Shown in pieces: positions 6,838 to 16,318 of a DNA stretch of 64,000 nt. The position numbers were made by a program, and so were the translations under genes. The notes under the pieces are model-generated. The model was not told the origin of the DNA, did not search any database, and saw nothing but the letters and a program-made list of their open reading frames with translations. Every line of letters begins with the position of its first letter. The first letter of the stretch is position 1. Origin of the DNA: Acidimicrobiales bacterium (GTDB lineage: Bacteria; Actinomycetota; Acidimicrobiia; Acidimicrobiales; Poriferisodalaceae); assembly GCA_030743005.1 (NCBI GenBank), contig JASLTG010000002.1, forward strand, positions 95,218-159,217, written 5' to 3'.

Positions 6838-9176
6838 TGACCGCACTGACGGGTGTCCGCGTTATCGATCTAACCGGTGATTCGGGACGATTCGCGACCA
6901 AACTGCTGACGGAGTTCGGTGCTGATGTGGTCAAGGTGACAGACCAGGGTTCCCCCGGGCAGCCTATGAGAGATGAGTACGGAGGCGTCCTCGACTGGTG
7001 GTATGACGGTGGGAAGGAAAGTCATGTCCTTGACTTAACAACAGAGGCAGGGCGCCAGAAGTATCGAACTTTGGCAAAGGAAGCCGATCTAATAATTGAG
7101 ACCGCTGACCCTGGAGAGTTGGCCACCTTAGGGATCGACCACGCCGACTTAATCGATGACAACCCCCGGCTGGTACAAGTTTCAATAACCCCTTTTGGGC
7201 GCACCGGGCCTCGTGCGAATTGGGTTGGTTCGGACTTAACCGCTGCCGCATTGGGAGGCTTCTTGTCAGTGGGCGGCTTGCCAAACAAACCCTTAAACGT
7301 GTGGGGACGTCAGGCCTACAACTACGCGGGTTTCATGGGCTTATTATGCGCGCTGTCAGGCTTATTCAAAGTTCGAAGGGACGGCGTCGGCCGTCACTTC
7401 GATCTGTCCATTCATGAAACCTTGAGTGGGTCTGTTGAGAACATTCTGATGCAGTGGCTCTTCGACGATGTGCTCCCGCTACCCAAAGTAGCTCCACGTC
7501 AAGGGGCGCTTCATTGGCTCCACGCATACGACTTAGCTGAATGTCGAACCGGCCACATGATGATCACTCTTACGCCAACACCGGATCTCGCCTTCCAGAT
7601 GATGATCGACGAAGGCTTCGAGGAAGGGCACCAGTGGCTCGGCTACGACGTGGAAGAACTACTTGAACAAATCGACGATGCCATGGACACCATGCGTAAA
7701 TGGGTTCGGACACATGACGCTATGGATCTATGGGGCAAAGCACAAGAACGACATGTTGCTCTTGGCGCCGTCCACGACATCAATGAGGCATGCTCTAGCC
7801 CACAGTTCGATCATCGGAACTTCCTAACGCAGAATCAGGCCTCCTCGGTCAGACAACCTGGACGTTTAGTCCGGTTTTCTCACACTCCATCCGTTCCTCT
7901 CCAACCGCCGCCAGAAGCAGAAACTCCCATCGAAACGATCATCGAGCGATGGTCACAAACGGACCGACTGATTGTTGATGAACCTGTCGAGGAGGCAGAA
8001 CCTACACTCCCACTAAGTGGGGTCCGGGTACTCGATCTGACCTGGGTATTAGCAGGCCCGTTCGCTACTCGGATGCTGGCGGATTTAGGCGCCGACGTTA
8101 TTCGGGTGCAGAACGAGGAACATAGCACTTTAGTAAATCGACCCGACTACCCCTACTACTTCGTCTGGGGTCGCGGAAAACGCAGCGCCACTCTGAACAT
8201 GAAACATCCGGATGCTCTCAAAACCATCCGCAAGTTGATCGAGAATTGTGACGTTCTCATCGAGAACTACAGCGCCGGAGTTTTAGACGAGTGGGGTCTC
8301 GATTGGGAAACGGTTAAGAAGTGGAACCCTCGGCTGATTTACGTGTCGATGTCCGGGTGTGGACACGATGGGCCGTGGAGCCACATCATTTCTTACGCTC
8401 CAACTATTCATGCCATTTGCGGTATCACTCATCTAACCAATTTTGATGATCGTGGTGACGTGGGGCCTGGTTTCTCTCTAAACGATCACTTGGCAGGTTT
8501 CGCTGCTGCTACCTCAACCATGGCGGCTCTCCTCGCGCGTGACACCTCGGGCATGGGACAACACATCGACATGGCGCAGTTAGAGGTGGGGACCTATTCA
8601 ATCGGTCCCGCTGCTCTTAATTGTCTATCTAACGGCGTTATAGCTCAGCCGGAGGGCAACCGCGATGGATTACATGATCACGTTCCCAACGAGGTGTACC
8701 CGTCCCTCGACGGTTTCGTAGCGGTGACCGCGTCCAGCGATGCCCAATGGGAACGCCTCCGCCAATTGTTAGAGACTGATCTCTTTGGACCTTTACCGAC
8801 AGAGGAAGAAAGAAGAGTGCACAGAGCAACGATCAACCAAGTAATCGGCGACTGGATTAGAGACAAGGAGTCATCTGTTGTAGTGGAACTCCTGCAATCA
8901 ATAGCGGTTCCCGCCGGAAAGGTGCAGGACGCTTATGACCTTGTCAACGAAGACCCTCAACTCTCCGCGCGAGGCTTCTGGCGCGACGTCGAACATTCAA
9001 TCTTCGGTGATCGCATCGTTGACACGTTCCCAGTTTTAGTGGATGGAATTCGCCCGCCTACGACCTTGTTATCGCCTGCTTATTTAGGGGAACATAACTT
9101 CGAAGTGTGGCCAGAACTCGCTGATGTAGAGATGGAAGAGGTTGCTGAGGGAATAGGTGACGGGCTTTTCACTTAA
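6837..9176 (+). CDS. Tandem CaiB/BaiF family III CoA-transferase fusion
   Basis: Two complete class III CoA-transferase modules in one 779-residue chain. Module 1 runs from LTGVRVIDLTGDSGRFATKLL to about residue 375; module 2 starts near 390 with LSGVRVLDLTWVLAGPFATRML. Family members are about 400 aa and move CoA between carboxylates through a catalytic Asp. At the equivalent place the first module has Glu194 (FDLSIHETL) and the second Glu583 (IDMAQLEVG). Glu is seen in some family members, so activity remains possible. Family III enzymes work as interlocked dimers; a fusion could form an intramolecular pair. It is translationally coupled to the LLM oxidoreductase upstream. Substrate unknown. 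Confidence 0.88.
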   Translation: MTALTGVRVIDLTGDSGRFATKLLTEFGADVVKVTDQGSPGQPMRDEYGGVLDWWYDGGKESHVLDLTTEAGRQKYRTLAKEADLIIETADPGELATLGIDHADLIDDNPRLVQVSITPFGRTGPRANWVGSDLTAAALGGFLSVGGLPNKPLNVWGRQAYNYAGFMGLLCALSGLFKVRRDGVGRHFDLSIHETLSGSVENILMQWLFDDVLPLPKVAPRQGALHWLHAYDLAECRTGHMMITLTPTPDLAFQMMIDEGFEEGHQWLGYDVEELLEQIDDAMDTMRKWVRTHDAMDLWGKAQERHVALGAVHDINEACSSPQFDHRNFLTQNQASSVRQPGRLVRFSHTPSVPLQPPPEAETPIETIIERWSQTDRLIVDEPVEEAEPTLPLSGVRVLDLTWVLAGPFATRMLADLGADVIRVQNEEHSTLVNRPDYPYYFVWGRGKRSATLNMKHPDALKTIRKLIENCDVLIENYSAGVLDEWGLDWETVKKWNPRLIYVSMSGCGHDGPWSHIISYAPTIHAICGITHLTNFDDRGDVGPGFSLNDHLAGFAAATSTMAALLARDTSGMGQHIDMAQLEVGTYSIGPAALNCLSNGVIAQPEGNRDGLHDHVPNEVYPSLDGFVAVTASSDAQWERLRQLLETDLFGPLPTEEERRVHRATINQVIGDWIRDKESSVVVELLQSIAVPAGKVQDAYDLVNEDPQLSARGFWRDVEHSIFGDRIVDTFPVLVDGIRPPTTLLSPAYLGEHNFEVWPELADVEMEEVAEGIGDGLFT

Positions 9177-9185
9177 CATGAACGG

Positions 9186-10358
9186 CTAAACATCGAGATC
9201 TACCCACCCGACTACTCGCTTGACGATGACCTCTATGAAGTCGCTCTCGGTGTTTTCCATTTCAGTATCCAACAGATCATCTCCTGCAACCATTCGGTGC
9301 GCCAGAATCGCTTTAGAAATGGTGACGTCTTCTAACAAATCTTCGTAGGTGTAGTTATCTACTCCGGCAGCAACCAGAGTCTCGTGATATTGAACCAACA
9401 TCATTTGTTCTTCGTCCCGGTACTCAGGCTCTAAAGCGGTGGTAATAAAGTACGCGACTTCCCAGCCAGGTCGTCCCCACGCAAGTCCCTGCCAGTCGAG
9501 CACGGTTGTTCGACCGTCAGAGCGAAACATGAGATTGTCAAGTCGATAATCCCCGTGGCAAAGAGTCCAAGGGTCTCGCTCCAATTGGGCACACAACTCA
9601 GGGAGTCGCTCTTGAACTTCATCCATCTTCGCGACCATCTCTTCACCGATAAGGGCACCAAAACGTTCAACGAACGCATCTCGATTTCTGCGATAACTGG
9701 CCTGCACAACTTTGGGTACATGTCCCACGCTCCAGATGATGGGGTGGGCATCTCTACGTTTGGTCTCATTCCAGTTATGGGCATGAAAACGAGCCAGCAA
9801 ATCGAGTCCGGTTATCGTGTCCTGAATCGATCCACCTTCGACTTGACTAGGTGGACGCGCATCATTGATGTCTTCCATCATCAATACATATCTCCGCGAG
9901 CTCTTCGCTCCTATCAGCAACAGAACGTCAAGCACCCGGCTTACTGCGGGGACCGGAAGCTTCCGGAAAAGGAAAGTGAAGAACGTTTCAAGCCAGGGCG
10001 CGGGGTTGGCGTCGCATTCTCCATAAATGAATTCGGGCATAGGAATCCCTAAACAGTCGCCCATTTCGCTGTAAACACGGATCTCTCGCTCATACACGGC
10101 GAGGCCCTCGCCCAGAGAACGGTTCTTGGCAACTTTCGATGGGATCTTCACAATCACCGAACTCGGCGCTTCCGTCCCCCCTTGCCAAGTCAAGGTGCAT
10201 CTATGCAATTCACCTAAGAAACCAATACCTTCACCGATGGTCTCAGTCTCTACATGGGTCACTACGCCACCGAATTTGGAACCAATGGTCGAAGTAAACC
10301 ATTGAGCATCAAATTCGTCCGATTTTTGTGGAATGTGATGTTTAGTGCGTCGCGCCAT
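9186..10358 (-). CDS. APH/CHK-like phosphotransferase
   Basis: Protein-kinase-like fold of the aminoglycoside phosphotransferase/ecdysteroid-kinase group. The catalytic loop is CHGDYRLDNLMF and the metal-binding region VLDWQGLAWG. The 390-residue length fits the DUF1679/CHK-like subgroup common in actinobacteria beside acyl-CoA genes. It likely phosphorylates a small hydroxylated metabolite; the substrate is unknown and antibiotic resistance is not implied. It converges on the CoA-transferase fusion with about 9 bases between stops and is the last gene of a minus-strand series. Confidence 0.82.
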   Translation of the reverse strand: MARRTKHHIPQKSDEFDAQWFTSTIGSKFGGVVTHVETETIGEGIGFLGELHRCTLTWQGGTEAPSSVIVKIPSKVAKNRSLGEGLAVYEREIRVYSEMGDCLGIPMPEFIYGECDANPAPWLETFFTFLFRKLPVPAVSRVLDVLLLIGAKSSRRYVLMMEDINDARPPSQVEGGSIQDTITGLDLLARFHAHNWNETKRRDAHPIIWSVGHVPKVVQASYRRNRDAFVERFGALIGEEMVAKMDEVQERLPELCAQLERDPWTLCHGDYRLDNLMFRSDGRTTVLDWQGLAWGRPGWEVAYFITTALEPEYRDEEQMMLVQYHETLVAAGVDNYTYEDLLEDVTISKAILAHRMVAGDDLLDTEMENTESDFIEVIVKRVVGWVDLDV

Positions 10359-10382
10359 ATCGAGATTCTTACCCAGACTTGG

Positions 10383-10892
10383 TTACTCGGCGACCTTTGC
10401 TGCATTTCCAACCATTCGGAGCACCGCGTCGGACACGATTCGGTCTTCGGTTGCTCGATCGTTCAGCCCTTTCTCTAACGCAATATTGGATAAAGCCAAA
10501 CCTTCAGATGTGGCTACTGCTATGTGAGCACGGTTATCTCCGCGCCGTTGCCGGTCGGTCACAAGTGCCGCGGTGCAAGCTACGCCAGCTACCGGTGCGC
10601 TTCCCTCCGCGAGCTCTTCAGCCTTCCGCAAGCATGCTAGAGCCATCTTTTTTGCTACGTCTTCGGAGACCGCCTGGTCTGGTGGATAACCGAGCAAGTG
10701 TGACAAAGCTGGGAATGAGTACGGTACAAGTGCTTCGATAACCGTTCGAGATGCACCGGGAACTAGTAGTAGATCGGATATGGACGCCACTCCACCTCCC
10801 GTTGCTGCGATCACGATTGACAGTGAGGAATCATGGATTTGATCTATCAGTCTTAATCTTTCACCAGTCGTCATCGAATTTGTGGGGGCCAT
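10383..10892 (-). CDS. CinA C-terminal-domain-like protein (atypical PncC)
   Basis: Stand-alone CinA/PncC-like domain of 169 aa, recognised from TGGGVASISDLLLVPGASRT and EALVPYS. PncC enzymes deamidate nicotinamide mononucleotide and carry an ESCTGG motif containing the catalytic Ser; here the matching stretch reads IAATGG, so the canonical Ser appears absent. This subtype has its own conserved PGASR and VPYS motifs, so it may have another activity. Its ATG directly abuts the TAG stop of the upstream aminotransferase gene, pointing to coupled expression. Function is uncertain. Confidence 0.65.
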   Translation of the reverse strand: MAPTNSMTTGERLRLIDQIHDSSLSIVIAATGGGVASISDLLLVPGASRTVIEALVPYSFPALSHLLGYPPDQAVSEDVAKKMALACLRKAEELAEGSAPVAGVACTAALVTDRQRRGDNRAHIAVATSEGLALSNIALEKGLNDRATEDRIVSDAVLRMVGNAAKVAE

Positions 10893-12074
10893 CTAGCTAC
10901 TCGCTTCACTTAGTTGTTGAGCTGCTGCCTCTAAACCACCACTTCCTATTGGTACACGACACGTTCGTAACGATGTTTCTATGGCCCCTAAGGCTCCAAG
11001 GACCATCGGTACATTGAGATCTCCGAGATGTCCGATCCGAAAAGCGGAACCAGCCAAGGGGCCGATACCTGATCCCATCGTCAAGTTGTACTTTTCTCGC
11101 GCGACCTCTATGACCTGGTTCGCGTCATAACCAGCAGCTAGGCGAACACATGTCACACTGTCTGAGCGTTCGTGTTCGTTTACTGCGTTGAATTCGAGTG
11201 CACCCGCGCTACTCCACGCCTCGACTGTTGCTCGGACAGCTGAAGCTAGTTGTTGGTGCCGGTTGGTTACTGCACCAATCCCTCCTTCTTCTTCAAACAT
11301 GTCCAAGGCTTCGTTTAGTCCAAAAAGATGATGGATCGGGGGCGTTCCACAAAAGATGCGATAGCCCTCAACTTCTAGGCGCCGTCGCCAATCCCAGTAA
11401 AACCTGTGGCGTGAATTCGCGTAAGCCACTTCTACCGCTCGTTCACTAATCCCACTGAAGGCAAGCCCAACGGGCATCATGAGACCCTTTTGGCTGACTG
11501 CCAAACACGCGTCCACACCTAACTCGTCAACATTCAAAGCAGTGCACCCAAAAGACGCTATGGAATCAACGACAAGTAACGCTGAATGGTCTAACTCTTC
11601 AAGTACTTTCCTCATTGCCGCCAGGTCCGAGGTAACACCAGTTGACGTTTCTGTATGCGCGACTAAAACACCTTGAATTTTCTTACCCTGCTCGGTTGAC
11701 AGAACTTCTCGCAAAGCATCAGGGTCGACGCCACGTTGCCAGCCAGTTTCGAACCAATGGACATCTAGACCATGGGCTTCACACATTTCACCCCAGCGAT
11801 GGCTGAAATGGCCGCTGTCACACAAAAGCACCGGAGCACCAACGTCAAACAAATTGGTAACCGTTGCCTCCCACGCACCATGACCTGTACTTGTGTACCC
11901 GATCAACGGCCCAGAATTAGCCATGTAGTAGTTGAGTCTCTTCAACGAAGAGTCCAATAACACTCCAAATTCTTCAGTTCCGAAGTCGACCGCCGGTCTG
12001 GCCATAGCTCGAAGAATTCGTTCTGGGATATTGGTGGGTCCTGGGTTTTGGATAAAGGTCCGGCCGCTCACCAT
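10893..12074 (-). CDS. Class V aminotransferase (serine/alanine-glyoxylate type)
   Basis: PLP-dependent fold type I enzyme. Motifs include the N-terminal NPGPTNIPERIL, GHGAWEATVTNLFDVG, the Asp region LLVVDSIASFGC and the PLP-binding lysine in AVSQKGLM. Relatives transfer amino groups from serine or alanine to glyoxylate or hydroxypyruvate. Length (393 aa) is normal. It sits directly upstream of the CinA-like gene with no spacer, and 47 bases after an enoyl-CoA hydratase gene. A glycerate kinase far downstream in the window could use hydroxypyruvate-derived glycerate; that link is inference. Confidence 0.87.
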   Translation of the reverse strand: MVSGRTFIQNPGPTNIPERILRAMARPAVDFGTEEFGVLLDSSLKRLNYYMANSGPLIGYTSTGHGAWEATVTNLFDVGAPVLLCDSGHFSHRWGEMCEAHGLDVHWFETGWQRGVDPDALREVLSTEQGKKIQGVLVAHTETSTGVTSDLAAMRKVLEELDHSALLVVDSIASFGCTALNVDELGVDACLAVSQKGLMMPVGLAFSGISERAVEVAYANSRHRFYWDWRRRLEVEGYRIFCGTPPIHHLFGLNEALDMFEEEGGIGAVTNRHQQLASAVRATVEAWSSAGALEFNAVNEHERSDSVTCVRLAAGYDANQVIEVAREKYNLTMGSGIGPLAGSAFRIGHLGDLNVPMVLGALGAIETSLRTCRVPIGSGGLEAAAQQLSEASS

Positions 12075-12121
12075 TTCGAAGGTATCTCGATTCCGAGCTT
12101 TAAGCGCGGCGTTTATCCGAC

Positions 12122-12952
12122 TTATCGTCCTTTGAAAACAGGCTCGCGTTTGTCAACGAAGGCCTTCGCAGCTTCTTTATGGTCATCAGTTTGACCGCAA
12201 TGAATGTGGTGAGCCGCCTCCATATCTAAGCACTCGCCCATTTCGCCATTCACCGCTCGATTGAGATTTTCTTTCATATACCTGTACGCGACCGTCGGCC
12301 CTTGAGCCAGTCTCTTGGCGATCGACGTGACTTCCTCCTGCAATGATTCTTCAGAAAAGACTCCGTTGACGAGCCCAAGTCGTTCTGCTTCTGTCATGTC
12401 AACTTTTTCGGATAAGAAGTACAACTCGCGGGCCTTAGCAGAACCTATAAGTCGACTCATGAAGTAGGTCCCGCCGTAGTCCCCACTAAACCCAACTCGG
12501 GCAAAAGCTGTTGTGAGTATCGCATTAGGCGAGCCATACCTCAGATCGCAAGACAGAGCTATCGACAAACCAGCTCCCGCCGCGGGACCAGGTAGAGCGG
12601 CGATTGTCGGTTTGGGTAGTTCATACAACTTGCCAGCAGTATCACGTTGACTGCGTCGCTGTAAGTGAACCCGAGCATCGTATTGAAGGGCGCTATTTCC
12701 ACCTTCGCCTCCAGCTTCAGCCATTCCTTTTACGTCGCCACCAGCGCAAAAAGCGCCACCGGCACCAGTGAGCAGAACTGCTCCCACATCGGTCGCCGTT
12801 TCTGCGTCGTCAAGCGACGCGACGAGTCCGGTCAACATCGCGTCTGACATAGCGTTTCGCCGTTCTGGACGGTTCAAAGTGATTGTCATCACTCCGTCTG
12901 CGATTTCGGTGCGAATATCTTCAGTTCCAGTGTCAAAGGTGCGGTTAGACAT
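12122..12952 (-). CDS. Enoyl-CoA hydratase/isomerase (crotonase family)
   Basis: Crotonase-fold protein: TLNRPERRNAMSDAM, oxyanion-hole segments GAGGAFCAGGDVKGMAE and LPGPAAGAGLSIALSCDLRYG, and DYGGTYFMSRLIGSAKARELYF. It hydrates or isomerises enoyl-CoA intermediates in beta-oxidation. The catalytic Glu of classical hydratases (second loop, usually GGGxELAL..CD) is not obvious, so it may be an isomerase or another crotonase type. Length 276 aa. It lies upstream of the aminotransferase gene on the same strand. Confidence 0.88.
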   Translation of the reverse strand: MSNRTFDTGTEDIRTEIADGVMTITLNRPERRNAMSDAMLTGLVASLDDAETATDVGAVLLTGAGGAFCAGGDVKGMAEAGGEGGNSALQYDARVHLQRRSQRDTAGKLYELPKPTIAALPGPAAGAGLSIALSCDLRYGSPNAILTTAFARVGFSGDYGGTYFMSRLIGSAKARELYFLSEKVDMTEAERLGLVNGVFSEESLQEEVTSIAKRLAQGPTVAYRYMKENLNRAVNGEMGECLDMEAAHHIHCGQTDDHKEAAKAFVDKREPVFKGR

Positions 12953-13051
12953 GCTGCCTCCAGCTGTTTATTGAAAGATCGATATGACTGAGAAGTATCG
13001 CGAAAAATAGCCGTCGATGTCGGGCAAACGCTTAAGTAGCTGCCTTCTGGT

Positions 13052-14257
13052 TCAGCCACCTGCTCCTTCAGTGAAACCTAGCTCCACATCTACTTTTCTT
13101 ATCGATCCGTCGTTACTCACTACTTCTACTAGGACGGTGCGCCCAATTTCGCTATCTCGCACAGCGGCTACGAGATCTTGAACCGATTCGATTTCTTGCC
13201 CATCGAACTCGGTAACGACTTCGCCAACCTTCAAGCCGGCAGCATTAGCGGCTCCGTCTTCAACTAGAGCCACGATTACTACCCCTGTCTCTACCCCTTC
13301 ATAGATGTTGTATTGCTCCCGCGATGTGTCATCCAACATTTCTATATCAATGATGTTGACTCCCAGCAACGGCCGCTTAGGTACTTCACCTGTTTGTAGG
13401 GTTTCAATGACTGGTCGGGCGTGATCTATCGATATGGCGAATCCGATCCCTTCGGCATTACCAGCGATTGCCGTGTTTACACCGATGACTTCACCCTTGG
13501 CGTTGACTAATGGGCCACCCGAGTTGCCTGGGTTGATAGCAGCATCGGTTTGTATGAGCCGCGTCAAACGGTTGCCAGAGAGTTGTAGCTCTCTCTCCAA
13601 AGCCGAGACGATTCCGGTGGTTACTGACGGTGTATCTCCCAGCCCTAAAGCATTTCCTATGGCGAGTACCTCGTCTCCAACTTCTACTTCAGCAGATCTT
13701 CCAAGCCTTGCCGCTGGAAGGTTTTCCCCATCTATTTTTAAAACCGCAAGATCTCGAGTTGGGTCTTGTTGCACCAGTTCAGCAGTTCTGACAGTCCCGT
13801 CAGAAAGCATGACGTTGATGTTGGCGGCGCCTTCGACAACGTGGGCGTTGGTCACAACTTGTCCATCGGAACTAATGATGAAGCCCGTGCCTTGGCCTCC
13901 TCCGAAAATTCCGTCCTCCGATGAGACTTCTATTTGAACCACAGTGGGTGCCACAGCGGCTAAAACCGCCTTGACGTCTAGCCGGCCTGCGTCCGTCTTT
14001 TCGACCTCCGGGGTCGTGGCCTGGTCTGACACCACTTCCGCGTCCAGCGCGACTGTCGTCGCTGGAGCCTGGTTATCTAAAACGTCTGCGACTGCTCGTC
14101 CTATTTCTTGGGCGGTGTCAATTTTCTCGGTTACATATATTCGCTGCGGATCACCAAGACTCACGACAATGAGCCCTGCTACCAGACCACCGACAACTGC
14201 CCCAATGACAGCACCAGCAAAAAATCTGCTAGCTCTAGGTGCGTTTTCGCGATCCAC
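13052..14257 (-). CDS. HtrA/DegP-like serine protease with PDZ domain
   Basis: One N-terminal membrane anchor (about residues 13-34) is followed by a linker, a trypsin-like protease domain and a PDZ domain (about 300-390). The triad is visible: His139 in TNAHVVEGA, Asp169 in DPTRDLAVLKI and Ser246 in INPGNSGGPL. It is probably an extracytoplasmic quality-control protease of the PepD/DegS kind with its catalytic part outside the membrane. The start codon is GTG. It is flanked by unrelated metabolic genes on the same strand, so it may have its own promoter in the 90-base gap upstream. Confidence 0.92.
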   Translation of the reverse strand: MDRENAPRASRFFAGAVIGAVVGGLVAGLIVVSLGDPQRIYVTEKIDTAQEIGRAVADVLDNQAPATTVALDAEVVSDQATTPEVEKTDAGRLDVKAVLAAVAPTVVQIEVSSEDGIFGGGQGTGFIISSDGQVVTNAHVVEGAANINVMLSDGTVRTAELVQQDPTRDLAVLKIDGENLPAARLGRSAEVEVGDEVLAIGNALGLGDTPSVTTGIVSALERELQLSGNRLTRLIQTDAAINPGNSGGPLVNAKGEVIGVNTAIAGNAEGIGFAISIDHARPVIETLQTGEVPKRPLLGVNIIDIEMLDDTSREQYNIYEGVETGVVIVALVEDGAANAAGLKVGEVVTEFDGQEIESVQDLVAAVRDSEIGRTVLVEVVSNDGSIRKVDVELGFTEGAGG

Positions 14258-14347
14258 AAAGTTGAGGATATCGGTGCTGTGGGCTTCGTTTGCGTCAGGG
14301 GCTACCTCAGAGTGACTGGAACTAGCTCACCGTGTTATTCGTAAATA

Positions 14348-15373
14348 TCACTCGACTAGTAGCTCTAACGCGCCAGCAGAAAGCATCTCTACTTGTTCTT
14401 TAAAAACTGAGATGTCCACGTCGTCTTGATCACCCATCACGCCCTTTAGGTACCTGTTCAGTACACCTTCAACGATGGCCGCCAACCGCCAATAAGAGAA
14501 GGCTCGGTAATAACCGACACCCGACACGTCTCGTCCGGAGGCCCTTTCATACCAAGTCATGAGTTCCTCTCGAGAAGCGAATCCCCCTGCGAGCGTCGGA
14601 GCGCTGGAACCCGCTGGAGCTTCATCCGGCTCCACCCAGTTGTTCAGCAAATATCCGACATCGGCTAGTGGGTCACCCAGGGTGCATAACTCCCAGTCGA
14701 GCACCGCCAGAATACGTCCAGACCCGGTCAACATGTTTCCGAGCCGGTAGTCGCCGTGAACGATGGTGGAGCCAATCTGTTGCGGTTTCCTGCGCTCCAA
14801 AAGGTCCTGGACCTCCTCCATAGCCTCTAATTCTCGGGTCTTTGATTGCTCCCATTGGCGGCTCCATCGGCGCAGTTGTCGTCCTAGATAATCCTCTCTT
14901 TTCGCTAGGTCACCTAACCCGATGTCCTCAGGTTCGATTGCATGTAACTCAGCTAGGACTTCGACTACTTGACGGCTCAGGTCCATGCGTTCTGAAACCG
15001 AAACAAGAGTTGATTCAATGTCGCTGTGCAGGACCTCACCTTCTACATATTCCATTACGTAGAAAGGTGCTCCGTTTATCTCATTGTCTTCACATACTCC
15101 CAATGTTGGAGGCACGGGGACGTCGGTGTTACCGACGGCGCTGATAATGCGGTGTTCTCTGGCCATGTCATGGGCCGTCGCTAAAACGTGACCCAAAGGA
15201 GGGCGACGGAGGACATAAATATTCTTTTCTTGGTCTTCGACCCTGTATGTGAGATTCGAATGACCGCCGGCAATGAGTTGATATTGAAGTGGCGGGTTGA
15301 CTCCCGGAACGTGTTTAGAGAACCATGACGCCACTTTCTCAACGTCAATTCCTTCTGTCACCGCATCACTCAT
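14348..15373 (-). CDS. APH-family phosphotransferase (ACAD10/11 N-domain-like)
   Basis: Kinase-like phosphotransferase with GGHSNLTYRVED (glycine-rich segment), catalytic loop VHGDYRLGNMLTG and VLDWELCTLGDPLADVGYLL. This signature is typical of the domain fused to acyl-CoA dehydrogenases in ACAD10/11, where it phosphorylates 4-hydroxyacyl-CoA; here it is a free protein of 341 aa. Near neighbours are 3-hydroxybutyryl-CoA dehydrogenase and enoyl-CoA hydratase genes, which fits a role in hydroxyacyl-CoA catabolism by analogy. Substrate not proven. Confidence 0.85.
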   Translation of the reverse strand: MSDAVTEGIDVEKVASWFSKHVPGVNPPLQYQLIAGGHSNLTYRVEDQEKNIYVLRRPPLGHVLATAHDMAREHRIISAVGNTDVPVPPTLGVCEDNEINGAPFYVMEYVEGEVLHSDIESTLVSVSERMDLSRQVVEVLAELHAIEPEDIGLGDLAKREDYLGRQLRRWSRQWEQSKTRELEAMEEVQDLLERRKPQQIGSTIVHGDYRLGNMLTGSGRILAVLDWELCTLGDPLADVGYLLNNWVEPDEAPAGSSAPTLAGGFASREELMTWYERASGRDVSGVGYYRAFSYWRLAAIVEGVLNRYLKGVMGDQDDVDISVFKEQVEMLSAGALELLVE

Positions 15374-15418
15374 GTTGTTCGCTTCTCGACATGTTCGGGG
15401 AACGCTGCCGAGACAACC

Positions 15419-16276
15419 TTAGTTGTATCGATAAAACCCTCGGCCGTTCTTACGGCCTAACAGCCCCGCATCACACATGCGGTTCAGCAGAGGAGGTGGC
15501 GCATATAGCTGTTCTTTGAACTCTTCATATAGAGATTCGGCAACCGCCATCGTGGTATCTAAACCAATCAAATCGCAAAGGGCCAGAGGGCCCATCGGGT
15601 GGTTGCATCCCAAGACCATGCCCGCATCAATATCTTCAGCGCTTGCAAACCCTGATTCCATCATCCGAATAGCGGAGAGGATGTACGGAATGAGGAGTGC
15701 GTTCACGACGAACCCTGCCCGATCTTGGCTGCTCACGACCCTCTTACCAAGTTGATCGGAGGCAAATTCTTGACAGAGCGCTGCTGTTTTATCGCCTGTC
15801 AACAGAGACGAAATGATCTCCACCAAGCCCATGACTGGGACCGGGTTAAAGAAATGAACGCCAATCACTTGTTGAGGCCGGTTGGTGGCCATCGCAAGCT
15901 TCATGATCGGAATAGACGATGTGTTACTGGCCAGAATTGCTTCAGGATCGTCGACTACATCGTTCAGCCTGCGAAACACTTCGATTTTTGCCTCTTCTTG
16001 TTCAATAACCGCTTCAACAACAAATTGACGATCAGCGAGGCTCGGGAGTTTTGTGGAAAAAGAAATATTTCCCATTACCTGGGCCCGGTCATCCTCGGTG
16101 ATTTTTTCGGCTCTGACGGCGCGGTCGAGACTTTTTTCCATCCGCTCCATTCCTGCCTGAAGAGCACCATCGTTGGCTTCGACAATCTTTACATCGCAAC
16201 CGCTTCGCGCAGCTACTTCGGCAATACCCGACCCCATTAGGCCGCAGCCGACAACCCCAAATCGTTCAATAATCAC
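15419..16276 (-). CDS. 3-hydroxybutyryl-CoA dehydrogenase
   Basis: NAD-dependent 3-hydroxyacyl-CoA dehydrogenase of 285 aa, the single-module length. The Rossmann motif is VVGCGLMGSGIAEVAARSG; the catalytic His lies in VIGVHFFNPVPVMGLVEII, and the C-terminal domain shows NALLIPYILSAIRMME and GCNHPMGPLALCDLIGLDT. It oxidises 3-hydroxybutyryl-CoA to acetoacetyl-CoA, or the reverse. It starts with GTG. It is followed closely by the APH-like kinase and preceded by the B12-binding protein, all on one strand. Confidence 0.92.
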   Translation of the reverse strand: MIIERFGVVGCGLMGSGIAEVAARSGCDVKIVEANDGALQAGMERMEKSLDRAVRAEKITEDDRAQVMGNISFSTKLPSLADRQFVVEAVIEQEEAKIEVFRRLNDVVDDPEAILASNTSSIPIMKLAMATNRPQQVIGVHFFNPVPVMGLVEIISSLLTGDKTAALCQEFASDQLGKRVVSSQDRAGFVVNALLIPYILSAIRMMESGFASAEDIDAGMVLGCNHPMGPLALCDLIGLDTTMAVAESLYEEFKEQLYAPPPLLNRMCDAGLLGRKNGRGFYRYN

Positions 16277-16318
16277 GTTGATAAGGGTACAAGAGCACCA
16301 ACCGATTGTGTCAGGAGA

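Noticed and set aside
9186..10358. Antibiotic-resistance aminoglycoside phosphotransferase
   Set aside because: The fold is shared but the sequence type and acyl-CoA neighbourhood indicate a metabolic kinase.
13434..13937. 167-residue open frame opposite the HtrA protease gene
   Set aside because: Composition mirrors the codons of the real gene; no start context or family match.
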